Source: Diaporthe sp. PMI_573
Lineage: Eukaryota > Ascomycota > Sordariomycetes > Diaporthales > Diaporthaceae
NCBI GenBank assembly: GCA_021399435.1
Contig: JAJTUP010000043.1
Location: forward strand, 248,001-312,000
Reading direction: 5' to 3'
Length of the DNA stretch: 64,000 nucleotides
Of the stretch, positions 1-11,108 are shown in pieces. The translations under genes were made by a program, and so were the position numbers. How positions within the stretch are numbered: the first letter of the stretch is position 1; every line of letters starts with the position of its first letter. The notes under the pieces are model-generated. The model worked only from the letters and a program-made list of their open reading frames with translations. It was not told the DNA's origin and searched no databases.

Positions 1-508
1 TGGTCGTGAGCCAGTCCTTCTCGGCGCGCAGGAGCTTCTCCGCGACCATGAGGTCCTTGTAGACGTTGGAAGCGGCCCTCTTCATAATAGGCAAAAATAC
101 CTTCGGCATCCTGCGGTTGAGGTGCGCATCGATGGTGGCCGAGGACAAGAGGACGATCTTGGGCATCGCGATATCGGCGCCCGAGTCGCGCCTGATTATC
201 TTGAGGGCCTCAAGCACCGACGCGACAGAGTCCTGTGACAGTGTGCATCCGGGGATGTTGTCGTTGCTTGTGATTGTGAGGAAGACGATGCGGCAGCCCT
301 TGAGACACCGCACGAAGAGGTCAACATCGTGGATGCTCCCCTCAAAGACCTCGAGTCTCTTGCTGTCTGCGCCGGCTGGGAGGCTGCGCATGAGCTTTGC
401 TTTGTTGCGGCAGTAGGCGTGGACGCGTGCATCTGGGGTGCGGAGGAGGAGCTGTGTGAGCGAGAGACCGGTGTTGCCGGTGGCTCCCAGTATAGCGTAC
501 GTTGCCAT
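1..508 (-). CDS. NAD(P)H-binding Rossmann-fold (NmrA-like) protein, 3' end off the window
   Basis: Reading the minus strand from the ATG at 508-506 gives an open frame of 169 codons that runs off the left edge. The N-terminus (residues 4-14) is a classic dinucleotide-binding turn, [10 protein letters not shown], followed by an amphipathic helix and a CRNKAKL segment that usually contacts the 2'-phosphate of NADP. A later hydrophobic strand plus VLLSS fits strand 5 of the atypical SDR/NAD(P)H-binding fold (PF13460-type). Known members are redox-sensing regulators or reductases in secondary metabolism; the substrate here cannot be told. It is divergent from the aldo-keto reductase at 1214, with about 700 bp between the two starts, so a shared promoter is possible but only inferred. 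The C-terminal half is not visible. Confidence 0.8.
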   Translation of the reverse strand, partial: MATYAILGATGNTGLSLTQLLLRTPDARVHAYCRNKAKLMRSLPAGADSKRLEVFEGSIHDVDLFVRCLKGCRIVFLTITSNDNIPGCTLSQDSVASVLEALKIIRRDSGADIAMPKIVLLSSATIDAHLNRRMPKVFLPIMKRAASNVYKDLMVAEKLLRAEKDWLTT

Positions 509-1213
509 CTCTACACTGTCGAAGGGCTCTTGATTATGACAGGAATGGAACACTGTTTGCTCTGAGATTGGTTTTAACGAGACTTAGGTTGCTTTGGGGT
601 CAAGTGCTGCGGCTATAAAGATGTGTGCGCATTAGGTTGACGAGGTGACAACAGTGCTCGCATGTACGGATCTTGGAATCCCGAAGTATTTTTGAATCGA
701 GCGGCCACTTATGCCGCAAATCATCGGTCAGCGATGATTTGTGAAATTAATTGAGCCTTCTTTCGGTTGCAGAAAGGAGATCTTCTCGGTCTCTACGAGA
801 CGCTTGACACCGGAGTCCGGCGGGATATTGACATTCAGCCTTGGCGTGTAAACCACCTACATGCAGGACCGCTGACTAGTGTTCAAACAACTGCACAACT
901 CCGAGATAACAATCCACCTTTGTGGCCACGGAATTAACTCTTAATTACGACCGATATCCGGGCTGTGTAAGAGCTATCAAAAAAATAGTTCGCCATCCAT
1001 GGGATCCATCACTCCGTAGCAGCATCTCCGGAGACGGGGCGTTTGCTCAATGTTGCCTGAATCAAGACGGGATAAAGCCTATTAAGATCTTCTACTAGGG
1101 ACTTATGAGTTCAGTGCATGCTTCGAAGGAAAGAATCAACATTCGAGTACCACAGCTAGCCCCATCTCAGTCCTGCTTTCTACCTTGTCTCAACAGACTA
1201 GGTTACCTGCAAA

Positions 1214-2585
1214 ATGGCGGGACCACGTCCACAAGCACCGAAGAGTCTGCTTGGCAGACATCGCTTACTGGCACCAGCAGCCAGTGTCCATGTTAGCCCC
1301 CTTTGTTTGGGGGGCATGAGTACGCCCACAAGCATTTTCCTGGGGCATCTATGGAGTGACGACTAACGCTTATAGACTTTGGCACCGCATGGCAGGCCCA
1401 GATGGGCGAATGCACCAAGGAAACGACCTTTGACCTCCTCGACACCTTCTACGACCTCGGCGGCAACTTCATCGACACGGCCAATGTGTACCAGGGTGGC
1501 CAGTCCGAGCAGTGGATTGGCGAGTGGCTCAACAAGACGGGCCGTCGCGCCGAGATGGTCATTTCCACTAAGTATAGCATGAATGCCGTCATGGGACAGC
1601 CAGTCCAGGCAAGCAATTTCGGCGGCAGCGGCACAAAGGCAATGCAGACCTCCATTCGCAGGAGCCTGGAGAACCTCCAAACCGACTACGTTGACATCGT
1701 GGGTCGTCTCCAGAACATTCAGACCTCCCCAAGGCCAGGATTCGTCTCGTCTTGCTAACCCCTTCCCTCCCCCAACTCAGTACTACATCCACGTATATGA
1801 CTATGCCACGGACGTCCCCGAGCTGATGCAGTCCCTCAACAACCTGGTGGCCCAGGGGAAGGTGCTGTACCTCGGCATCAGCGACACCCCCGCCTGGTTC
1901 GTCGTCAAGGCGAACGCCTACGCCCGGCAGCACGGCCTGCGCCCATTCTCCATCTACCAGGGCCGCTTCTCCGCGCAGCTACGGGACCTCGAGCGCGACG
2001 TCATCCCGATGTGCAGGCACGAGGGCATGGCCATCCACGCCTTCGGCGTCCTGGGGGCCGGCTACTTCAAGTCACCGGGGTCCGAGAAGCAGGAGGGGCG
2101 CAACGTCGGCGGGCACATGCGCGTCGGCCGCGAGGAGCAGCTGTCTGTCGTCTTGGACAAGGTCGCCAAGCGCCACGGGGTCCCCATCACCAACGTTGCC
2201 CTGGCATATGCCTTGCAGAAGGTGAGTCAATGCCCCCGCCCCCCACACATGCACAACGTTTCATCACTGCGTGTGCCGCATAGTACTAAGCGGGAACCTG
2301 TACTAGGCGCCTTATATCTTCCCCATCGTCGGTGGGCGAAAGGTGGAGCATCTCAGGGCCAATGTCGAGGCTCTCAGCCTGGAGCTGAGCCAAGAAGACG
2401 TGGTCGAGATTGAGAAGGGCTATGATTTTGATATCGGCTTCCCGCATAACCATATCAGCGTCACTGGCAAGGTGCCTCAGGGTCCCCAGGACGTCATCAG
2501 CGTTCATTCTCTGGGGCATTTTGACTTTGTCAAACCTCAGACTGCCATCAAACCCCATAAGGGTGATGTTGATGGTCCTCAATAG
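1214..2585 (+). CDS. Aldo-keto reductase, aryl-alcohol dehydrogenase / norsolorinic acid reductase type
   Basis: Four exons: 1214-1319, 1376-1698, 1781-2221 and 2307-2585. Introns of 56, 82 and 85 bp all have GT/AG ends and branch sites like GACTAAC (1360-1366) and TGCTAAC. The joined frame codes for 382 aa, the usual length for fungal aryl-alcohol dehydrogenases (about 380). Visible family marks are LGRHRLLAPAA near the N-terminus, LGGMNFGTAW, GGNFIDTANVY (catalytic Asp and Tyr of the TIM barrel), VISTKY (Lys), the strand ending YYIHVYDY in place of the usual LYVHWWDY, GKVLYLGISDTPAWFV, YQGRFS, and a C-terminal IVGGRKVEHLRANVEAL that binds NADP(H). The predicted role is NADPH-dependent reduction of aldehydes or ketones in the cytosol; the substrate is unknown. 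The start was chosen because exon 1 restores the conserved N-terminus. No break is seen. Confidence 0.9.
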
Positions 2586-4181
2586 CCTCGGACTATTAGT
2601 TTACATGTGTAGTAGGAGTCAAAATGGCGAAGAACGGTTACCGCGCTTGGTTTAGTCAAAAGTGCCTGATGAATGCTAGTGACATTTCTTTTGCACCGAG
2701 TTTCTTAGGATAGTGAAATCACAAGATGGGAACAGCTCACTGAGAAGTAAATTTGTAGTGACAACCATAATCACATCATGTTATCGTAAATCCGGGCAGT
2801 GAAGTGGCTTAGGACAGCGTCAGACTACTTGGTAGAAATGCCCTCAATTATACCCTAATGGCCTAAGGTACCATCGATTCTCGCTTTCCGGCACGAGGAT
2901 GTTTACCCACGTCTGTTGAGTTTGTAAAGTAAAGCTCCCTGTCCAAACTCCTACCAGTACAAGGTAGTGTGTATTCGTAGTATGTATTCATCTTACAGCC
3001 GAGGCTTCTATGACTCTCTAGTTGAATCAAGTGGCCACTGTACGAGAACATTGATACTTCATCTTGGAGCTATTGATTGTATGAATTATTCATCTGGACG
3101 TCCTTGATAATGGTATTGTGTTGGTCGGAATGGATAAAGAGAAGACCATATACGGTCGTTACTGTCCCACTCTGTGAAACCATTGATGAGTTACATCAGG
3201 GCAATTGGTGAATTATCACTGATGGCGCTCCCCAGGTACATCATATCAATGAATGCCTGTGCTGAACAGTCCCTTGCCCCTTTATAGAACGCTACCCCTA
3301 CTTGGTCTCGCGATAGGTCTATAAATACAATGATTTGTCAAGTTTACATCCAGCTGGTCAACAACGCCATGGAGAGCCTTGTGCAAGACATGTGGTGAGG
3401 AGGTAGACATCCGCTGGTTACGGATGTGTGGGGGTCAACTCGAGTGCCACTGCAAAGTTTCTCATCTGTGCACATAGTAACATCTGTTTGAGATCGATAC
3501 CCCAACTTCGGGAGGTGTTTCTGATATTTTCTTCCGGGGGGGATGCACTACTGGTGACTTCTACCAACCTCCGGTTCTAGCCTCTACTGTAATGCGGGAG
3601 GGATTTGGCCTGCATTGATGATTGTCACAATCTGACGTACAAATGATCTTGCAGATGTGATAGGACACAAGATCCCCGGCGAAGCTTGTCTACCTACTCT
3701 TCGAGTATGGCCCGGAGCTGGGCTTATTGGAGGAGTGGGTGGGTCGGTAATGCCAATGCTTGATTTTTCTTACAAGATCACGATATGGAAAAGCTTTTCT
3801 GAGATCCGTACCCGACATTGTACCAGAGGTGGGCTCACTACGGGTCATTCTAGACGCAGGACGACCGATACTAGACACGGTTTAGGCCGCACAGGTTTCT
3901 CCAAAGAGGACGCGGAGGTTCTCGTTGTCACCTCCGCTTGCAATACATGTAGCGGTGAAAGGAGTTACAACGGATGACCACGATCACGACCTTTTCCCCG
4001 AAACCCCCTCATCATCCATCGCATTCATATTTACGTAAATCAATGTGGACATCGTCAGTCTTACTTTTCACATCGAATGCGAATTCAGCCCCGCCTCATT
4101 GTCCCTTCGTAATCAAGAGACTTTAAACATCATGTGGTCAAATTGGAGACTTGCGCCCCCTGGCGTTCTTGGCTATGCTCA
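2586..4181. other. Gene-free interval
   Basis: There are only short, unconserved reading frames on both strands. I see no repeats of note, no tRNA-like B box, and no recognisable protein relic. Confidence 0.5.
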
Positions 4182-5009
4182 CTATGTGGAATCCGTCACG
4201 ATGCGGTGGTTAGCCTTGTCCTCGAGGTTGCTAAATGAGTTGTAGCTAAGTGCAAAAAGACAGCACCCAACGGTAGTATCCGAATGAAAGCGGTGTGAAC
4301 GGGCGTTACTCAGGACCTGATCTGATCCGTGTTCCGCTCCGTGGACCGCACATTTTACTACCGAGTCTGCTAGCTCAGCAGAAGCTAGTACCAGGTCGAT
4401 GGTCGTGTCGTAATCTCCACCGTGCCATGTCTTCGTGCCCCGTGGCAGCAGACTGTTCAAGGCCAGCTCGTCCATGAGGTCGATGATTCGATCCGCTTCA
4501 CCCTGCCTTACCAACGACACATCGTCTCCTCCCCACAGTTGGTCGTGCCGGTTGAAGTCCCCTGAAATTACCACGTCCACCGCCATGCCCGCGTTCCGCC
4601 TTACATCCATGACTATTTTGCGTAGGTTGTCGCACGTGCCCCGCAGGGCCTGGGAATCCTCCCTTGGTACATAGACCGACACCACCAAGACCCGTCGACC
4701 AGGGAGCCTGAGGATCGCTGCTGTCATGTCCGGTGATGGTATCGGCACTTGTTCCGCCTCCACGTCCTTATTCACCCAGAGCATACTCCGAATAGACCAT
4801 CTACCTTCCCTCCAAGTCGACGGAACCATCTTGATCCATCTGTGATGCCCCATAGGGGTAGTCAGGAGTCGACCCTGAATCCTTCGTGCTTGAGGTTCCT
4901 GGATGGCTAGCACTGTTGCGTCCTGGATGTCCTTGTCGTTCATCAAGCTGTCGTGCACTACACCCTGCTTCCTTACATTAAGCTGGATTAGCCGTAGTGT
5001 CCTATTCAT
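4182..5009 (-). pseudogene. LINE ORF2 remnant: endonuclease/exonuclease/phosphatase domain only
   Basis: From the ATG at 5009-5007 the frame has the endonuclease motifs in order: [17 protein letters not shown] (catalytic Glu), [11 protein letters not shown] (Asp/Asn) and TIDLVLAS. The last motif reads EHGSDQ where active enzymes have SDH, so the catalytic His is Gln. Homology then stops and the remaining residues are not LINE-like. The family's ORF2 is normally well over 1,000 aa; here only about 275 codons remain, with no reverse transcriptase. The protein would have nicked target DNA to prime reverse transcription. The ATG lies inside the end of ORF1, overlapping by 8 nt. Confidence 0.8.
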
Positions 5010-6186
5010 GTCGGGACGGATAGAGCTTCCGGCAGTTTCTGCTGAACGATCCGGCGCATAGGACGCATTTGGCAATCACCTCACCACAATCGCCGTGGCT
5101 GTGGCCCTCCTTGGCGCATCTCGCACACACCTGAGGGTTCCTGCACTGGAAAGCTTTATGCCCGATCTGCTGGCAGTTGTAGCATTGTTCAGGTCGCATC
5201 CGACGCTCGAACACCCCCGTACACCCAGATTCACCTCCGGCGTAGAAGAAGCCCTCGTTCAGGAGCCTTCTGGCGTCAGCGGATTTGGTGACATACACCA
5301 CCATGGATCCATACGCTTTTGCGCTGTCTTTTCGACTCAACCAGGTCACCTTGGCGACCTGTATGTCGTTCTCACGGCCCAGAGCTTCAGTGGCCCCAGG
5401 GAGGACCTTGCCTTCGTAGTCAAGGACGGCCGTGCGGTTGACATTGTCGACTTTGACTGGGTACAGCTGGTCTCGAAGGACTCTCGCACCTGGCGCCTTC
5501 TTAGCTTCAATAATATCTTTGATTTTCTTTACTTCTTCTTCGTTCCTGCCCATGATCCTCAGGCGGTTGGCATTTCTTCCATCTTTCGTCACCGCAACAC
5601 AACGCCAACCCGGCTGGTCGCCAGGTGCTCGCATTTCGTTTTCGATAAGCTTGCGAAGTGCCACTGGTGTGGCTTCTCCAGTGTGTTCCTCTGGTACCCT
5701 GGACACATCTACCGTGCAGAACACTGGTTCTGGCGTTGCCGCCCGACCTGTGGAGGAGGCCGGGGTGGGAATGCTAACCGGAGGGGTGCGTCGAGCGACG
5801 TCTGCATACGCTGGTCGAACCGATGGGGCTCCTTGAGCTCCCGCCATAGCGCGTAGCTGGAGCCTGGTGTTCTCGAGCTCGCCGCGAGCTTGCGTAAGCT
5901 CCTCTCGCGCTTGCGATAGTTCTTGGGCCAACTGGGCCGTCATTTTGGCGACTTCCTTTGTCATCTGATCCCTAAGTTTTCTGAACTCTAGCTGAAATTC
6001 TGCCTTCATGATGTCCAATTTCTTATTGAAGTCACGGTCCACGGGTTGTTCTGGGCCGCGGCTCGCCTCGCTCGCGTCGTCGGCGGCTGCAGCCCGAATT
6101 GTGAGGTTTTCGTCGTTTCTCAGCACCCTATCACTGCCGTTTTCCTCTTCCCAATCCATATCGTCTTCCTGTCGCATCGCCTCCAT
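5002..6186 (-). CDS. LINE ORF1, gag-like RNA-binding protein with CCHC knuckles
   Basis: An open frame of 394 codons from the first ATG (6186-6184); in-frame codons continue upstream to about 6260, so the true N-terminus may be lost. It has an acidic N-terminus, then a coiled-coil-rich stretch (roughly residues 55-120) and an esterase/RRM-like middle. The C-terminus carries two CX2CX4HX4C zinc knuckles ([14 protein letters not shown] and [14 protein letters not shown]) and a third, degenerate CVLC knuckle. This is the organisation of Tad1-clade ORF1 nucleocapsid proteins, which coat element RNA. The stop codon TAG (5004-5002) overlaps the ORF2 start. Confidence 0.8.
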   Translation of the reverse strand: MEAMRQEDDMDWEEENGSDRVLRNDENLTIRAAAADDASEASRGPEQPVDRDFNKKLDIMKAEFQLEFRKLRDQMTKEVAKMTAQLAQELSQAREELTQARGELENTRLQLRAMAGAQGAPSVRPAYADVARRTPPVSIPTPASSTGRAATPEPVFCTVDVSRVPEEHTGEATPVALRKLIENEMRAPGDQPGWRCVAVTKDGRNANRLRIMGRNEEEVKKIKDIIEAKKAPGARVLRDQLYPVKVDNVNRTAVLDYEGKVLPGATEALGRENDIQVAKVTWLSRKDSAKAYGSMVVYVTKSADARRLLNEGFFYAGGESGCTGVFERRMRPEQCYNCQQIGHKAFQCRNPQVCARCAKEGHSHGDCGEVIAKCVLCAGSFSRNCRKLYPSRHE

Positions 6187-6260
6187 CGCCTTCGCCGTTT
6201 TCACCCTCTTGCGCTGGGGGCGGCGATGCCCCGCTCCCGGAGTTTCGGAATCGCCTTTGG

Positions 6261-7569
6261 ACTCTAGACTTCACGAACATTGTCTTTATCATAAGGGCTC
6301 CCATCAAGCACGATCAAGACCCACACAGCACATTTTCCTGGAAGAAGCTTAAGGATGATCAGCATTTCATCATCATGGTGGTCCACCTACCTAATCACTG
6401 GACCCTTGGGATCTACCATCAAGACACAAGAAGGTTAGGTGTAATCAACACACACCCAAATAAGGAGGCAAATGCGAGGCAGAGCTCATACGTCCGGGGT
6501 CATCTCCTCAAATACCTTCACACAGGTCTTCCTAGTGAAGAGAGGCAAGGAGAGATTGAGACATACAGGGTCGGGGTGAAGGCACAGCGGAGCTCTACCA
6601 ATTATGGATGGCAGATCGCGAATTATGTCGCCTTCTTCTTCCAAGAAAACCACAAGGAAAAACAATTAGGAGTTCAAAAACTGGTCGTACTCAAACCTCA
6701 GCCATAATTTGCCCCCCTAGCATGTCACAAGAGGAAGGAATGGTACAAATTTGGATGTTTGCCATCCGATCAGAGCTAAACAGCACTAGTAAGGCATTAC
6801 GGAGACCCATAGGAGTCCCAATCATCTCACTCGATACTATGAGGAAGATTAAAGAGAGATACAGGTTGCTAACACAAAAGGAGATCATTAATCAGCAGCT
6901 ATACGATACAACTTACACCAACTTTATGTTCAGCAACAAGAAAGGCCCTAGAGAAATGACTTCTGGGATGAGCATCGGGCTGGGACAACACTTCATGAAG
7001 TCTAACATGCAGCAAGGCATTAATATGCGAACCTCAAGAAGCCGCCCTGGCTCAGCCCCGGTCGGAAGAGCCTTCAAACCGGATAATACGCCTCAAGGAG
7101 ATTGTGAACCTAGCCAAGAAGGTTCGCCTTAGCATGCATAAGGATTTATCACGTTCCCCTATTCCAATCATGGATATGGATGAAACTTGGAGCATGCCTG
7201 CCCAATCTCGGAAGCCTAAGAAACCATTGCTTCCCAACACTATATCCAGAGGGTCACGTGAGTGAGTTGAGTGATCAGATGCAAGGATTACAATTCGGAG
7301 ATCAGAGGGAGTCCAGAACCAGTAGCGGGAGCCATCACAGCAGCCGCAGCTCAATCCTGCCAGGAAATGAGAGAGCATCTCAATACGTAGAGACCACTAG
7401 AGCTCTGATCCCTGTACCCATGCCTGCTACCGGCGGAGCCTTTAATGGTTGGGAGGAGGTTGTCGACGGGTACACTTGGAAGAAAGCTGCCAAAGAGAGC
7501 GGTCCATCGGCCGAGGATCAAAAACGGGCGAGGGATGAGCGTGCGGAAAATCGAAGGAGGCAGAAGTAG
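6261..7569 (+). pseudogene. Broken Ulp1-like protease gene, probably transposon-associated
   Basis: Frames on the plus strand hold a run with clear Ulp1/C48 peptidase spacing: FIIMVVHLPNHWTLGIYH contains the HW box, then LGVINTH takes the place of the Asp-bearing strand, and STNYGWQIANYVAFFF takes the place of the NDCG box. Of the catalytic His-Asp-Cys, only His is kept (Asp to Asn, Cys to Tyr). Downstream pieces in shifted frames (about 6720-7130 and 7080-7570) still look coding, which suggests frameshifts in a once longer protein. Ulp1-like domains often ride on large fungal DNA transposons; that link is inference here. The left border abuts the LINE. Confidence 0.4.
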
Positions 7570-8049
7570 GGGATGGAAACTGAACAGGGGCTCTGATCGG
7601 GCTCCAGCGATGCTTTTGGGCGGTCCATTGCCTCACTCTTTTGCCAATGGACCGGAGAGGGGTGTGTTGTCGGGTATGGAGAAAAAGGGCCGTGCAAATT
7701 AATACTACGTTCACTTCTAGCTGTCCTCTCTTTTACTTAGACTCTCTTTTTAGGAAATAATCAACTCCACTCTCTTTTTATATTACTAAACACTGATCAG
7801 AAATAGCGTGATATCTGAAGCAATAGCAGACCGTGCTATGGTAGTAGGAGGAGGAACAGCCAGGTTGGGTTGGGCGGGTTAACCCCTAGACAGTGACATT
7901 AACTCCGAGGTAGTGACATGCCAAGACCGATCACATGACATCTCCTTCCTAATTGGGACGACCCCATGTTGCGGGTAATCAGAGCTTGAATTCTTCAAGC
8001 CATTAGCGTCCACCGCGTCCATTCCACCGTCCATCCATCCACTGAAGTG

Positions 8050-8072
8050 CCTGGTGGATCCATTCCACCAGG
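8050..8072. repeat. Perfect 9-bp inverted repeat with 5-nt loop
   Basis: Arms CCTGGTGGA and TCCACCAGG are separated by TCCAT. The same words recur imperfectly around 8088-8140, so the hairpin is part of a small inverted-repeat cluster. Confidence 0.7.
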
Positions 8073-8164
8073 AAATTGCTTACATAAGTCCACCATCCAT
8101 TCCACCAGACCCCTTGGTGGATGGAGTGGAGTGGATGACCACTCTGATCTCTCCCCTGTCCAAG

Positions 8165-8320
8165 CATGTAGGAACGATTAGAAACGTCAAGAACAAGGCT
8201 ATTGTTACAGGAGCATGCAGGAGCATGTTGCAGTGTTCCAAAAACATGTGTGAACGATTAGACACGTCAAAAACGAGGCTGTAGTTACAGGAGCATGCAG
8301 GAGCATACCGCAGTGTTCCA
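8165..8320. repeat. Two-copy tandem repeat, 80-bp period
   Basis: Copy 1 (8165-8240) and copy 2 (8245-8320) share nearly all bases, including GAACGATTAG and the string ACAGGAGCATGCAGGAGCAT. Substitutions are scattered, so the duplication is not very recent. Confidence 0.75.
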
Positions 8321-8467
8321 ACAGCTGACAAAGGCGATGGGGTCTCACCGAGCATGACTGATTGGACTCGGATCACCAAATGGTGCATGATCTAGGCAGC
8401 ATGCTCCAAACCACCATCTGATTTTCCTACAACACCTCCCTAATTGGGAGCAAATCGCGCGGGGTGA

Positions 8468-9982
8468 AATGCAGAGTACGCCGAAACAGAATGTGATTGG
8501 TATGCTTGTGTCATATTCGATGCCTCCGATGATATCTCAAGCAACCGAATTATCAATATATCCATTGAGATTCCTAGTTCAGTTGCATTTTACTGGACGA
8601 CAATCGATACCAAAGATCATGATCACACGGCATTGACGACCTTGAGCCTTATCAAGCCATCTCTTCTTGAAATATTCGGACACGATTTCTCGCGGCTGAA
8701 TGCTATCTGTACAGATACATGTAGCACAATGAGAAAGCTTCATCGAGAAATGAAGGCGCTGCCAGAGTTCAGCCACTGCCTTTATATCTTGTGCGATTCT
8801 CACGGACTTCAATTGCTTATCAAAGACATTGTGGAGTCGAAGCGGTGGATGCCAATTCTTGGGAAGGCTACTTTTCTCATTGCCTTCTTTAAGAAAGCCA
8901 AATTGCAGTTGTCAAGGCTTCGCATTCATCAGCAGGAATGCTACGGGCAGCGCAAGGCGTTCATTACTGCTGCAATCACACGCTGGGGAACACAACTTGC
9001 TGCTGTTAAGTCTGTGTTTGACAACAAAGACGCCCTTCGAGCTTTCGCACGCGATCCAGTTATTCTCAACGGAATGAAGCAGGTAATTGTCAAAGAGGAG
9101 GAACAATTGACACAGTCAAGTCTACATCAGGTGATATCATATATCAATGATCTCGAATTTTGGGCCAATCTGGAAATGTTATTCAAAGTTCTTCAGCCGA
9201 TTGGCCATGCCCAAGCCAACTCAGAACGCGACCGCGCGGGTCTTGGCGAGGTTATTCCACGTTGGCTATCCATTCAGGCTTCATGGGACGCATTGGAAAA
9301 GGCTGGTCAAGACCCACTAATAAACTACCAAGAACTGAAAGCGTTACGAAAGCAACGGTTTGACGCGCAAACGGACGACATACACTACATGGCCTTTGCT
9401 TTGGACCCTGCCACTACCGACCCGAAGCACCATTTGTTGACCACAGACATTGTCAGAAGAGCACACAACTTTCTTGAGGACAACACCAACGCCGAGGAAT
9501 ACGGCAATATCTTCCGGGAGTTTTGTCAATTTAGGGCTCGGGAGGCCAACCTCTTTGGCCCAGGAAGTCGCATATACAGAGCAGCATCCGAGGGCACTCC
9601 ACACCACCAACACGTCCTTGACAGTTGGCGGTATCTTCATTCTATGAATGTATCACTCGCTGCATTGGCCAAACGAGTCCTGGGCGCTTTGGCTAATTCC
9701 GTACCTTCTGAGAGATCTTTTTCCACGATCAATTTCCTCCACAACAAGATTCGCAATCGTCTTACTGTCACTAGCACCAATAAATTGACATTCATATATA
9801 TGAATAGTCGGGTGTTACGAAGACTTGAGACGGCCCAAGAGACACCTTGGAGAATGCCGAGCGGCCAATCCTGGGAGACGGCTGACGTGAAGTTGCTCTT
9901 AGAGCTCGAGGACGACTTCCAGGACTGCATTTTTGTAGATGCAGGCACGGACGCAGAGACAGAGTCTGTTTATTCACGTTGA
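8468..9982 (+). pseudogene. 5'-truncated hAT transposase (DUF659-like plus dimerisation domain)
   Basis: The frame is open from just after a TGA at 8465-8467 to the stop at 9980-9982, but it has no ATG and no N-terminal BED zinc finger. It begins inside the catalytic region (INISIEIPSS, then a WTTIDTKDHD stretch). It continues through LNAICTDTCSTMRKLHREM (second catalytic Asp region) and ILCDSHGLQLLIKDI, and ends with the hAT C-terminal signature SVPSERSFSTINFLHNKIRN. Roughly the first third of a normal transposase is missing. The likely right terminus of the element is at 10323. Confidence 0.75.
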
Positions 9983-10230
9983 AATGTAAATAGGTTGGCT
10001 TTCGAGATATATAATATTATCGTATTGAAGTAGCAAGTCTGGGAGTTTTGGCGAAGAAACGAGCACGGAGCCGTTGCACGGGGGTATGGACCTCTTGTAC
10101 CCGCACAGCCAATTTTGGTGTGATCGGTACCTCATCCCCGACGAATACCAATGACACCAGACTGTATGTGCGTATATCATTCCACCGACGCCGTTTCGTA
10201 GTCACCAAATAGTACTTGGAAGCACGTGAT

Positions 10231-10269
10231 AAATGACGCGTCATAAACCTCGGGTTTATGACCGTCATT
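10231..10269. repeat. Subterminal inverted repeat of the hAT relic
   Basis: The left arm AAATGACGCGTCATAAACC pairs with the right arm GGGTTTATGACCGTCATTT, with one unpaired base and a loop of 1-2 nt. It lies about 55 bp inside the proposed element end, a common position for transposase-binding repeats. Confidence 0.7.
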
Positions 10270-10528
10270 TACCTAGGGGTTTTGGTAATTTACCTCCTGG
10301 TAATTTACCTCGAGGCATCCCTAGCTTAGGCAGCAGTGAGAAGAGAGGAGAGGTATTAATGTGGTCACAGTGATCAAGTCTCGGTTGACGTCGGCTAGGT
10401 CTTTGCTGGTCGTCTCGGTAGCAGTGGGACTGTGCTTCATTTTGATTGCATCTCCTACATACCCTGTGGTGATGCTATGTATGCCTCCAATCACGGGAAG
10501 GGATAAATTCTGGCTTTGAAGTTTTTTC

Positions 10529-10993
10529 TTATACCATAGCCACCCATATGATTGGGAGGTAATATTTATAATTGAGTTCATGTTTACCAAGATGAAGGAC
10601 CGTACTTAGAATTAAAAGCTCCCAGGCTGAAAGCTTTCTCTTTGTAAGGGCCTCAATCAGCTCCTTTAGGAACAGACGATCCACTGTGTTGTATTGGACC
10701 TCGGTCCATCCCTCAAAGTCCTCGCACAAAGATATTTGGAGATTTCTTCTAGATATTCCCATTGTTCTTATTTCCCATGTAAGCCGTGCGATGTATGTGT
10801 TCAGCTCGGCTTCCGTGGGAGCGTTGTGAGGGTCAATTGGGTTAAACCATATCTCGAGGTTCGTACGGCTCCGCCATACTGACATCGGGATAGTGCTTTC
10901 CCCTCGAACTTCTTCGTATGTCAGCTGGTGATGGATTTGGCTATTGCTCGCCTCAGTCTGGGACTGTTCTTCCGGAGTTGTCGGGTTTGACAT
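10529..10993 (-). CDS. Putative leader/gag-like frame linked to the copia LTR
   Basis: From the internal ATG (10993-10991; an earlier in-frame ATG is at 11044) it codes for about 154 aa starting MSNPTTPEEQ, hydrophilic and Glu/Gln-rich at first. No domain is recognised. It lies downstream of the 11396-11599 LTR in that LTR's orientation. The surrounding DNA carries the same CGTRCGA-type words that saturate the copia element at 20.9-23.9 kb. I therefore infer it is the gag-side start of a related copia element cut off near 10330. It could also be an unrelated gene. Confidence 0.35.
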   Translation of the reverse strand: MSNPTTPEEQSQTEASNSQIHHQLTYEEVRGESTIPMSVWRSRTNLEIWFNPIDPHNAPTEAELNTYIARLTWEIRTMGISRRNLQISLCEDFEGWTEVQYNTVDRLFLKELIEALTKRKLSAWELLILSTVLHLGKHELNYKYYLPIIWVAMV

Positions 10994-11108
10994 GGTGGTG
11001 GTCTTCGCGTCGTATCGTGCGAATCGAGTTGTTGATATATACATAGACTATGTCGTCTCGTATAGTCTGGGGTTGTATAGTTGTGCAATGGCGCACACCT
11101 TGCTACTC

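Larger units (their letters stand above)
4182..6265 (-). mobile_element. Tad1-like LINE fragment (ORF1 plus endonuclease part of ORF2)
   Basis: The minus strand carries a gag-like ORF1 with zinc knuckles, followed by an apurinic-type endonuclease domain. Reverse transcriptase, RNase H and the 3' tail are missing. Homology on the 3' side fades just past the endonuclease SDQ motif at about 4310, and the 5' side stops near 6265 in a stop codon without a recognisable ORF1 start. LINEs are normally 5'-truncated, so loss of the 3' half implies deletion or recombination after insertion. Both boundaries are estimates. Confidence 0.8.
7570..8467. other. Non-coding interval with small repeats
   Basis: No gene is seen. 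It contains several copies of a CCATCCATTCCACC-like string between 8018 and 8110, a perfect hairpin and an 80-bp tandem duplication (listed separately). These may be eroded transposon-end sequence, because a hAT relic follows. Confidence 0.4.
8468..10323 (+). mobile_element. hAT element relic with right end preserved
   Basis: The right end reads GGCATCCCTA (10314-10323), the reverse complement of TAGGGATGCC, which is also the terminal decamer of the MITE at 44869. Palindrome-like GGTAATTTACC repeats and a long subterminal inverted repeat lie just inside. No matching left end was found, so the left side is deleted. Confidence 0.55.

Noticed and set aside
1583..1780. Plus-strand frame upstream of the third aldo-keto reductase exon as coding
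   Set aside because: It overlaps exon 2 in another frame and an intron; only the part from 1781 is conserved.
5095..5856. 253-codon plus-strand frame opposite the LINE
   Set aside because: It is the antisense shadow of ORF1, which carries the zinc knuckles.
8633..8635. TTG as start of the hAT frame
   Set aside because: Homology extends upstream to about 8480 and no ATG precedes it; the gene is 5' truncated.
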